Position numbers and translations under genes: made by a program. Positions 43,225-50,524 of a stretch of 64,000 nucleotides of DNA are shown one piece after another. The notes under the pieces were generated by a model. The model did not search any database and had not been told where the DNA came from. It worked only from the letters and a program-made list of their open reading frames with translations. Position 1 is the first letter of the stretch. The number at the start of each line of letters is the position of its first letter. Source of the stretch: LLD-282 sp964395835 (lineage in GTDB: Bacteria > Pseudomonadota > Gammaproteobacteria > Berkiellales > Berkiellaceae); contig CAYNBJ010000005.1 of NCBI GenBank assembly GCA_964395835.1, forward strand, positions 43,710 to 107,709, written 5' to 3'.

Positions 43225-44790
43225 CTATTCCTCAAAAGTATGCAAAGGAGCAGGACAAGGCACAGTCCACTCCAAACCCTCAGCTCCTTCCCACGCACGA
43301 TCTCCTTCAACCTTAGCCCCTCGAATAAAACCGTGATATAGAACATACACGAAAAAAAGTTGCGAGGCTCCAAAAATAAAAGCCCCCACAGATGTTATCT
43401 GATTTAATGATGTAAACATGAGAGAATAATCGGGCACCCGTCTCGGCATGCCAGCAAGACCTATAAAATGCATAGGAAAGAATGTGAGATTCACAGAAAT
43501 AAACGATAACCAAAAATGTGTTTGCCCTAAAAGTTCTGAGCAATAACGCCCAGTCCACTTCGGGAACCAATAATAAATGCCTGAGAAAATAGCAAAAACA
43601 GCACCTGGCACCAAAACATAATGAAAGTGTGCTACAACAAAATAGGTGTCATGATACTGGAAATCAGCAGGAACAATCGCCAACATCAGACCAGAAAGGC
43701 CTCCGATAGTAAATAAAATCACAAAGCCAATAGCAAAAAGCATCGGGGTCTCAAAGCTCAAAGAACCTCTAAATAAAGTTGCTGTCCAATTGAAAACTTT
43801 GACTCCAGTAGGAACGGAGATGAGCATAGTTAAATACATAAAAAACAATTCTGATGCTAACGGCATACCTGCAGTAAACATATGATGAGCCCAAACAAAA
43901 AATGATAGAAAAGCAATAGAGCAGCTCGCATAGACCATCGATGAATACCCAAAAAGCTTTTTTCTCGCGAAAGTCGGAATGACTTCTGAGACAATTCCAA
44001 AAGCTGGCAAAATCATAATATAAACTTCAGGGTGACCAAAAAACCAAAATAAATGTTGGAAAAGGCGTGGATCACCGCCGCCAGCTGCATGAAAAAAACT
44101 TGTTCCAAAATGTCGATCAAATAACAGCATCGTCACAACAACAGCTAAAACAGGCATAACAACAATGAGCAAAAAGGATGTAATTAACCAAGTCCAAACG
44201 AAAATGGGCATTTTCATCAGAGTCATTTCAGCTCGACGGAGATTGACAATAGTCACCAAAATATTAATAGCCGCTAATATAGACGCCACGCCAGAAAGAT
44301 GAATAAATAAAATAAAATAGTCTGTACTAGAAGGACCCTTAACGGAGAGTGGTGCATAAAAAGTCCAGCCGAAATTAGGCGCAGAATCATGAAAAAACAG
44401 TGTAGAAAGAAGCAAAACAAAGGCGCCCGCTTGCAACCAAAAAGCAAAATTATTAATTCTGGGCATGGCCATGTCCGGCGCACCTATCATCAGCGGAATC
44501 ATCCAGTTTGCTAATCCGCTAAAAGCGGGCATGACAGCTCCAAAAATCATAATCAAACCATGCATGGTCACCATCTGATTGTAGCGATCGGGATCCATCA
44601 AATGCTGTCCTGGCTGATAAAGCTCAGCTCTAATGAGCATCGCCATCGATCCTGCTATAAAAAACAAAATCAAAGCCATCCACAAATAAAGCGAACCTAT
44701 CTGCTTATGATTTGTCGTAAGCAGATATTCAAAAATTTGAGACATGAATGAGCGCTGAGCCAGCTTATGAGATGTACAAGTTTCTTTCAT
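43225..44790 (-). CDS. ctaD: Cytochrome c oxidase subunit I (aa3 type)
   Basis: The 521-residue, twelve-helix subunit carries haem a, haem a3 and CuB. Visible ligands: TMHGLIMIF (low-spin haem His), HPEVYIMILP (CuB His with crosslinked Tyr), WAHHMFTAG (two CuB His) and VAHFHYVLVPG (haem a3 and haem a His). These make it an A-type haem-copper oxidase. Genes ctaC upstream and ctaG downstream complete the oxidase unit. Confidence 0.97.
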   Translation of the reverse strand: MKETCTSHKLAQRSFMSQIFEYLLTTNHKQIGSLYLWMALILFFIAGSMAMLIRAELYQPGQHLMDPDRYNQMVTMHGLIMIFGAVMPAFSGLANWMIPLMIGAPDMAMPRINNFAFWLQAGAFVLLLSTLFFHDSAPNFGWTFYAPLSVKGPSSTDYFILFIHLSGVASILAAINILVTIVNLRRAEMTLMKMPIFVWTWLITSFLLIVVMPVLAVVVTMLLFDRHFGTSFFHAAGGGDPRLFQHLFWFFGHPEVYIMILPAFGIVSEVIPTFARKKLFGYSSMVYASCSIAFLSFFVWAHHMFTAGMPLASELFFMYLTMLISVPTGVKVFNWTATLFRGSLSFETPMLFAIGFVILFTIGGLSGLMLAIVPADFQYHDTYFVVAHFHYVLVPGAVFAIFSGIYYWFPKWTGRYCSELLGQTHFWLSFISVNLTFFPMHFIGLAGMPRRVPDYSLMFTSLNQITSVGAFIFGASQLFFVYVLYHGFIRGAKVEGDRAWEGAEGLEWTVPCPAPLHTFEE

Positions 44791-44804
44791 AAAATATTTT
44801 TCCT

Positions 44805-45590
44805 TTATGCTGATTGTGATTGAGAACGCTTCACAAAGTCATCAAATTCTTCTGGACTTACAGCGTGAATCTCAATAGGCATATACCCGTGTTTATAACC
44901 GCAAAGTTCAGCGCATTTTCCTCGATAAATTCCAGGTTTTTCAATAATAGCCCAGGCCTCATTAATAAAGCCTGGAATAGCATCTTTTTTGAATCCAAGT
45001 GCTGGCACCCAAAATGAATGTTGCACATCAGCGGCAGTTGTCAGTAAACGAATTTTCTTTCCTACGGGGACAACAAGTGGAAAGTCCACTTGACCTAAAT
45101 ACCCCTCATCTTTAGGGGCCTGGTTCAAAATTTGTGCATCGCTTGTTCGTAAATTCGAAAAAAAAGAAATATCATGCTCAGGATAATCATATTCCCAAAA
45201 CCACTGATAACCCACAATTTTTACTGTCAACTCTGGATTAGACTGATCGTCAAAATGAATTAAAACCCGCGTTGCAGGCCAAGCCATAGTTAAAAGAATC
45301 AAAAAGGGAATAATCGTCCAGACAATCTCTAAGAGTAGACTTTCATGAAAGGTGGCTGCTTTATAACCCAACGATTTACGATGAAAAATAATAGCCCACA
45401 AAATTAAAGAAAAGACACAAGATGCTATGCCCACACAAATGTAAAAAATTTGCATATGTAAATCAAAAACTTCACGACTCAAAGGAGTGACACCTGGGGT
45501 CATATTCCAAGAAAATTCATTTGCATATGTGCATCCGCACAACATCATGAAGACAAGCAGAAAACAATGTTTAGAAATGGATTTCACCAT
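44805..45590 (-). CDS. ctaC: Cytochrome c oxidase subunit II
   Basis: This 261-residue protein has a signal sequence, two membrane helices and a periplasmic cupredoxin domain. CuA ligands are complete: DVQHSFWVPALG (His) and CAELCGYKHGYM (two Cys, His, Met). VGYQWFWEYDYP is the aromatic electron-entry patch. No fused cytochrome c domain is present, so an external cytochrome c should be the donor. The N-terminus has an MLCGC sequence that could be a lipobox. It is the first gene of the cox cluster. Confidence 0.96.
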   Translation of the reverse strand: MVKSISKHCFLLVFMMLCGCTYANEFSWNMTPGVTPLSREVFDLHMQIFYICVGIASCVFSLILWAIIFHRKSLGYKAATFHESLLLEIVWTIIPFLILLTMAWPATRVLIHFDDQSNPELTVKIVGYQWFWEYDYPEHDISFFSNLRTSDAQILNQAPKDEGYLGQVDFPLVVPVGKKIRLLTTAADVQHSFWVPALGFKKDAIPGFINEAWAIIEKPGIYRGKCAELCGYKHGYMPIEIHAVSPEEFDDFVKRSQSQSA

Positions 45591-45708
45591 AAAAAGTTAG
45601 ATATACAAAAAATCAGCTAATAAAAATAAAGCATGTTTTCCTATTAAATGCGAAGTGTTGAGTTTGAATTTGTACATATTGTATTTTTTTGATACAATCA
45701 CCTTTGTT

Positions 45709-46812
45709 ATGTTTAAGAAAATACTACAAAAAATTTTTTATATTACACCTTCTTCTGACGAACTGCGTGCTGATGCATTGTCACAGCTATCGCATATGCA
45801 GCGTTTATGCCCACAAGGTGTTAAAATTATCCAGCGTCTACAAAAATACGGATACCAAGCTTTTTTTGTTGGTGGATGCATTCGCGATATTTTGCTTGGA
45901 CAGTGTCCAAAGGATTTCGATATTGTGACCAATGCAAAACCACGAGAAATTGCGAGTTTGTTTTCACAAGCTCTAGTGATCGGGAAACGATTTACATTAG
46001 TGCATATCAAAGTACAAGACGAGCTCTTTGAAGTGGCAACTTTTCGCAAACCACCCCCTAGTCATACAAGTGGTGAAATCTTAAGTCACGATAATCATTT
46101 TGGTAATCTCGGGCAAGATTGGGAAAGAAGAGACTTTAGTGTCAATGCGCTTTATTACGATCCTATTGCACAGCAGCTCATCGACCCATCCAATGGTCTT
46201 CAAGATCTTTATGATCAGACTCTACGCGTGATTGGCGAGCCACAACGGCGTTTCTCAGAAGATCCTGTCCGAATGATCCGTGCTTTACGATATGCAGCGA
46301 AATTAGGTCTAAAGTTAGAGAGTGAGATTACAAGGACTATTAGCAAAAATTCACTTTTACTGTTAAAAATTCCAAAAGCACGTCTTTATGAAGAATATTT
46401 AAAATGTTTTTTAAATTCAAAAAGCACAGAAGTCTTTAATTTACTTTATGCACAAAAAATCATTCGTTTTTTTATTCCAAAACAATGCCTACAAGGCAAA
46501 AATTTTGCACAAGCGAGAACATTGATTGCTCAATTAAATAAAATGGAATGTTCGAAACTGCATAAAGCCACCCTGCTATTAGCCTGTTTCTTATACCCAG
46601 TATGGGTCGAGCACAAACGATCTCGAGAAACATGGGATAAAATTATGCATCAATTTTCTCAGCTCATTGCTTATCAAAAACAAAGCGAAATTGCATTGCG
46701 CGAAATTTTATCTCATATTAAACCATCAAAAGAAGAGACTTATAGATATCATCTCATAAGCGACCTGACGCTTTTAACGCGCGAATTAAAAATGCTACTG
46801 GGCAACTTTTAA
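45709..46812 (+). CDS. pcnB: Poly(A) polymerase-type nucleotidyltransferase PcnB
   Basis: The 367-residue class II nucleotidyltransferase has FVGGCIRDILLGQCPKDFDI with the catalytic Asp pair. VIGKRFTLVHI matches the reported signature that separates bacterial poly(A) polymerases from CCA-adding enzymes. RRDFSVNALYYD and EDPVRMIRALRYAAKLG follow. It lacks the long basic tail of E. coli PcnB (about 465 residues). ATG 45709 is preferred over 45655. Because the tRNAs here lack encoded CCA, a role in CCA addition cannot be excluded. Confidence 0.88.
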   Translation: MFKKILQKIFYITPSSDELRADALSQLSHMQRLCPQGVKIIQRLQKYGYQAFFVGGCIRDILLGQCPKDFDIVTNAKPREIASLFSQALVIGKRFTLVHIKVQDELFEVATFRKPPPSHTSGEILSHDNHFGNLGQDWERRDFSVNALYYDPIAQQLIDPSNGLQDLYDQTLRVIGEPQRRFSEDPVRMIRALRYAAKLGLKLESEITRTISKNSLLLLKIPKARLYEEYLKCFLNSKSTEVFNLLYAQKIIRFFIPKQCLQGKNFAQARTLIAQLNKMECSKLHKATLLLACFLYPVWVEHKRSRETWDKIMHQFSQLIAYQKQSEIALREILSHIKPSKEETYRYHLISDLTLLTRELKMLLGNF

Positions 46813-46869
46813 AAGCTCTGTGTTTGAAAAGGGTGTATGTCTCCTCCAAATCTAGGCAGAGCTTTTAAA
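46808..46869. repeat. 13-base inverted repeat joining the convergent ends of pcnB and znuB
   Basis: TTTAAAAGCTCTG (46808-46820) is exactly complementary to CAGAGCTTTTAAA (46857-46869), with a 36-base loop. The left arm contains the pcnB stop codon and the right arm lies in the last codons of znuB. It may act as a bidirectional terminator. Confidence 0.6.
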
Positions 46870-47643
46870 CAGGACCATCCCACTGCGTATCAAAAAATAT
46901 ATGAAAACTAATACAACAATAATGCAAGGACCAGTGGGATAATTACAGTTCACACTCCAGAAAAATCCAATTATCGATGCGCTAAATGAATGAAAAGTTG
47001 CATCTCGGATCATTTGCCATGGATGTGATGTATACAAAGATGCAATGCACGCAGGAAGAGTGAAAAGCGCCATCGCCAAGAGCAACCCAACACTTTGCAC
47101 GCTAAAAATCACTGCGATCCCAATAAAAAGATTGAGAGCAAAGCTCACAAAACGAATATATGGATATTGCAATCGTGCGAGATCTTCAGAAAAAAGAAGT
47201 AAGAGCACTCTACGATAAAATTTGAAAAAAAAGCCCACTACGCAGAAACCAAGGATCAAAGCGCCTATACAGTCAGCCTGATTCACTAACAATAAGTCAC
47301 CTAAAAACACCTTATAGACGAGGGCTGGTTTTTTTATATACCAATCGATAAAAAGCAGAGCAACTCCGGTCGCACCATATGAAAGCAAAGGAATAAATTC
47401 AGCATAATTTTGCTTTTTATAATACAAAAGCTCCAAGATTCCAGCGTACACCACAACGACAGCTATCATACACACTAAAAGTGGGTAGCCACTCAGAGCA
47501 TGCATCAAATATGCAACCAAAGTACTATGAGCTAAAGTATCTCCAAAAAAAGTCATTTTTCGCCACAACATCATTGAACCCAAAGGGCCGACTGAAAAAC
47601 TGATGCAAAGCAGAAAAAAGAAAGGGTATAGAAACAAACTCAT
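46852..47643 (-). CDS. znuB: Zinc/manganese-type ABC transporter permease
   Basis: The 263-residue permease has about eight membrane helices and the ABC-3 family layout, with FFGDTLAHSTLVAYL near residue 30 and AMALFTLPACIASL toward the end. It forms the inner-membrane channel of a metal importer with ZnuC and ZnuA. ATG 47643 overlaps the znuC TGA in an ATGA, with GGAG just upstream; an upstream frame to 47667 lies inside znuC. Zn versus Mn or Fe cannot be settled from sequence. Confidence 0.88.
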   Translation of the reverse strand: MSLFLYPFFFLLCISFSVGPLGSMMLWRKMTFFGDTLAHSTLVAYLMHALSGYPLLVCMIAVVVVYAGILELLYYKKQNYAEFIPLLSYGATGVALLFIDWYIKKPALVYKVFLGDLLLVNQADCIGALILGFCVVGFFFKFYRRVLLLLFSEDLARLQYPYIRFVSFALNLFIGIAVIFSVQSVGLLLAMALFTLPACIASLYTSHPWQMIRDATFHSFSASIIGFFWSVNCNYPTGPCIIVVLVFIYFLIRSGMVLFKSSA

Positions 47644-48350
47644 AATATCTCCGAAGGTTTGCAGCAATTTTTTTGCATATGCTCATGGATATAAATTTGA
47701 AAAGGTCGGGAACTATGTTCATCTTGCAAAATACGTTTTTCCAAAATTTCATCGTGCAAAGGCTGATGATCTAAACACAAAGCTTTATTGGCATAGGTGC
47801 TAATCACGACAGAGTCATGCGAAATACAACACACAGCACTCTTAAAATCATTCACATAGGTCGACAAATAGTGATACATTTTGTCTTGCCATCTCACATC
47901 GAGTCCCTGTGTTGGCTCATCTAAAAAAAGAAGATCCGGTTGCGATGACAAGGCTTGAGCTAAATTCACTCTTTGCCACATACCCTGTGAGAGCTGTGCG
48001 ACTGAAGTCTCTAACAAAGGATCTAACTCTAAATCAAAAATAATTTTCTTTTTCCAAGATGGGCTATACCAATCAAAAATTCTCAAAAAATCTGCCGTTG
48101 TCATGGGTAGGTGACGACTCAGAGGCCGCAATTGAGGCATAAAACCACGTCTTTTAGCACTGATATGAATCGCCCCAGTGATTTGAGCTTGCAATCCCAG
48201 TAAGGTATGGAGCAAAGTGGATTTGCCAACCCCATTCGCTCCTAAAATAACGAGAACCTCTCCAGAAGCCAAAGAGAAATGTAAATTTTTCAATAACGCG
48301 CTTTTGTAGCCTATCGTCAGAGCTTGAACTTGGATAAGATAATGGGTCAT
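47640..48350 (-). CDS. znuC: Zinc/manganese-type ABC transporter ATP-binding protein
   Basis: The 236-residue ATPase has Walker A LGANGVGKSTLL, signature LSQGMWQRVNLAQAL, Walker B LLFLDEPTQGLD and the switch His in CISHDS. It energises import through ZnuB. Start ATG 48350 faces znuA across 29 bases that include a near-perfect palindrome, so the znuCB and znuA units are divergent, as in many zinc uptake systems. Confidence 0.9.
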   Translation of the reverse strand: MTHYLIQVQALTIGYKSALLKNLHFSLASGEVLVILGANGVGKSTLLHTLLGLQAQITGAIHISAKRRGFMPQLRPLSRHLPMTTADFLRIFDWYSPSWKKKIIFDLELDPLLETSVAQLSQGMWQRVNLAQALSSQPDLLFLDEPTQGLDVRWQDKMYHYLSTYVNDFKSAVCCISHDSVVISTYANKALCLDHQPLHDEILEKRILQDEHSSRPFQIYIHEHMQKNCCKPSEIL

Positions 48351-48363
48351 AATTTTAAATTAT
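48349..48363. promoter_or_regulatory. Candidate operator between znuC and znuA
   Basis: ATAATTTTAAATTAT is a perfect inverted repeat with a one-base centre, overlapping the znuC start codon in the 29-base divergent gap. Its position suits a Fur/Zur-family repressor, but the A/T richness makes chance palindromes likely. Confidence 0.4.
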
Positions 48364-48379
48364 ATCCTTTAATGATCAT

Positions 48380-49267
48380 ATGCGATTTTTATCGATCTCT
48401 TTTTTAACATATTTGAGCTTTCTTAGCTGCAACTCCATCCTGATGGCTCAGGATAAAATAGTGCTCGGTGTTTTACCGATTTTTTACCAAATTTTGCAAG
48501 ATTTACATACAGATGGCATTTCTGTCATGCTTCTTGAAAACGCACCTACAGATCCACATTACTTCAATCTCAATCCCGCACAATTAATGCAAATACAAAA
48601 AGCCGATTTTGTTCTTTGCCCCACAGAGTGGAAAGACAGACTGGGCCACTATGCAAAAAATGCAAAAGGAATTGAATCGGCTCTACACGATCATGAAAGC
48701 CATAATGCTATTGCTTTTTTACATGAGCTTGTTTCTGAATCTCCGCTTAGAATAGACTCTGATTTTAAAAGAACCTTGAGCGAGCTCAGTCATGAATGGA
48801 TGAGTTTTTCAGGCCTGAAACTTTTATATCGAGTTGCTAAAGACGCACTTACAGAACTCAATCCAGAAAAAAAAGAAGAAATTTCATCAAAATATTTACA
48901 CATCATACAAACAATAGACGAGTTAGAAAAGACTTTTTCGCGAAAAAACCCTTGGAAACAATCAATTTTTTACCATAATGATTTTTGGATTTTACAACAT
49001 GAGTTGCAAGTGAGCTTTGGTCCTTCCTTATATAGCTGTGATGATGACTGCCTCTCTCCTGAAGATTTAATTTTATTGACAACCCAGAGCGATCAATATG
49101 CTTTTTTTATTGCCGATGCGCACATGAATCACCAATCTTTAAAGAAAATTTTTGATTATATGAATAGCCCCTTAAAACTGCGAACAATTGATTCTCTAGG
49201 ACAGATAAAACTCAGCGGTCCACAGTGGTTAGAAACCCAATTACAGGTCATTTACAATGATCACTAA
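48380..49267 (+). CDS. znuA: Metal-binding periplasmic protein of a zinc-type ABC transporter
   Basis: The 295-residue protein has a signal peptide (SISFLTYLSFLSCNSILMAQ). Its cluster A-I metal-binding fold shows NAPTDPHYFNLNPAQLMQIQKAD with the first His (about residue 59) and a His-rich loop (LHDHESHNAIAFLHEL). FYHNDFWILQHEL and IADAHMNHQSL follow. It delivers Zn or Mn to ZnuB. The typical long His/Asp loop of zinc-specific ZnuA is short here, so metal choice is open. It is divergent from znuCB. Confidence 0.85.
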   Translation: MRFLSISFLTYLSFLSCNSILMAQDKIVLGVLPIFYQILQDLHTDGISVMLLENAPTDPHYFNLNPAQLMQIQKADFVLCPTEWKDRLGHYAKNAKGIESALHDHESHNAIAFLHELVSESPLRIDSDFKRTLSELSHEWMSFSGLKLLYRVAKDALTELNPEKKEEISSKYLHIIQTIDELEKTFSRKNPWKQSIFYHNDFWILQHELQVSFGPSLYSCDDDCLSPEDLILLTTQSDQYAFFIADAHMNHQSLKKIFDYMNSPLKLRTIDSLGQIKLSGPQWLETQLQVIYNDH

Positions 49268-49725
49268 GAAATGCGTCTCTGTACGACCACAGATAATACA
49301 AATCAAACTACATTAAAATCTTAGTAGATTGTTTTATTGATAGCGGCGATCTCAAAAAACCTATTTAGAGAACAACGCACTGCGACTCCCAATCTACTAA
49401 GAGGCACTTGCTCTATGAGAGAGTTAATAAAATCTATCATGAGAGACACATGACATAAAAATCCGATTTGAAAAGCGCAAAATTGTGCTCAAAAACATTC
49501 AAGTGCCTACAAAAAATGTCTGCATCGTGTTAGTGCACATGAGGATGATATTTCTTGCTGCTTTTCTGATATTTACAAGATTGGCTTTTTTATCATCCAT
49601 CATACCTTTATACTGTTTTTACAAATTTTTGATTATAAGAAAAAGTCTTTTCTTTATAGAATCCCATCGAAGACTCAGATAAAATTTACATAGTCTTTGT
49701 TAACACAATCATTTAAGGATTATTT
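49268..49725. other. 458-base gene-free region with a long-range inverted repeat
   Basis: No supported gene is seen. TCTTAGTAGATTG (49319-49331) is exactly complementary to CAATCTACTAAGA (49390-49402), enclosing 58 bases with a further possible hairpin (CTCAAA...TTTAGAG). This could be a small structured RNA or a short mobile remnant. A weak 65-codon hydrophobic frame at 49485 lacks a ribosome site and is not called. AAGGAT before the dut ATG is the dut ribosome site. Confidence 0.45.
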
Positions 49726-50181
49726 ATGCTTGTTTCTGTCAAAATTGTTAACCCTCTTCTAGAAGAGCTCGGCGGCCTTCCAAATTATGAATCTGAATTT
49801 AGTGCTGGTTTAGATCTGCGAGCTTGCATTTCTGAACCAATCACATTAAAAGCAGGAACTGTTGAATTGATTGGCACAGGTCTAGCGATTCATCTCAATC
49901 GCCATGATACAGCAGCAATTATCTTACCACGCTCAGGATTAGGGCATAAAAAAGGTTTAATTCTCGGCAATACGATCGGGCTTATTGATGCAGACTATCA
50001 AGGTGAAATTTTTGTCTCTTGCTGGAACCGCTCTTGCGAAAACATCATTATTGAACCTGGATTACGATTTGCACAATTAGTGATTCTCCCGATCTTACAC
50101 ATTCAATGGCAACTTGTGACAAGCTTTGATGCAGAGTCTCAACGAGGCGCAGGTGGCTTTGGATCGACTGGAACTGCCTAG
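49726..50181 (+). CDS. dut: Deoxyuridine 5'-triphosphate nucleotidohydrolase
   Basis: dUTPase converts dUTP to dUMP, keeping uracil out of DNA. The 151-residue protein has the trimeric-dUTPase motifs in order: SAGLDLRA, PRSGLGHKKGL, NTIGLIDADYQGEI, and the C-terminal RGAGGFGSTG. Length is normal. AAGGAT lies a few bases before the ATG. In E. coli dut neighbours rpmB-rpmG; here those genes lie about 5.5 kb downstream. Confidence 0.97.
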   Translation: MLVSVKIVNPLLEELGGLPNYESEFSAGLDLRACISEPITLKAGTVELIGTGLAIHLNRHDTAAIILPRSGLGHKKGLILGNTIGLIDADYQGEIFVSCWNRSCENIIIEPGLRFAQLVILPILHIQWQLVTSFDAESQRGAGGFGSTGTA

Positions 50182-50252
50182 ACGCTGAGGTACGGGATAT
50201 CAAAACTTTTAAGATGTGGAATCTTTATTCACACCCTAAAACTCCGAGCGCA

Positions 50253-50280
50253 TTGAGTATTTTAACGATTGTGTCATAAT
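50253..50280 (+). promoter_or_regulatory. Promoter of rpoZ-spoT
   Basis: TTGAGT (50253-50258) and CATAAT (50275-50280) are spaced by 16 bases, about 36 bases upstream of rpoZ. A second -10-like TAAAAT with TGC (50301-50306) is so near the ATG that it would give an almost leaderless transcript. Confidence 0.5.
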
Positions 50281-50315
50281 ATTACTTAGTATAAATTTGC
50301 TAAAATGGTGTTTTC

Positions 50316-50501
50316 ATGGCCCGCGTCACAGTAGAAGATTGTCTAAAAAATGTAGAAAACCGCTTTGAATTGGTAATTCAAGCCTCTGAAAGAGCGAGAA
50401 AACTGATGTCTGGCGCTCAAGAGCCACTCGTTGAATGGGATAATGATAAACCGACTGTCGTCGCCTTACGTGAAATTGCCCAAGGACTCAGCGAAGAGTA
50501 A
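50316..50501 (+). CDS. rpoZ: RNA polymerase omega subunit
   Basis: The 61-residue protein starts MARVTVEDCLKNVENRFELV and continues with ASERARKLMSGA, the canonical omega sequence. Omega assists folding of beta-prime and forms part of a ppGpp-binding site on the polymerase. It is shorter than the 91 residues of E. coli, ending soon after the conserved core with VALREIAQGL. It is followed 23 bases later by spoT, as in E. coli. Confidence 0.95.
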   Translation: MARVTVEDCLKNVENRFELVIQASERARKLMSGAQEPLVEWDNDKPTVVALREIAQGLSEE

Positions 50502-50524
50502 TCTTTTCTTCAGGAGGCTGCTGC

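Noticed and set aside
49485..49682. 65-codon hydrophobic frame before dut
   Set aside because: It has no ribosome site or family resemblance, and its hydrophobicity follows from T-rich sequence.
50301..50318. Near-leaderless rpoZ transcript from TAAAAT at 50301
   Set aside because: A better spaced promoter (50253-50280) lies upstream and explains expression without a leaderless start.
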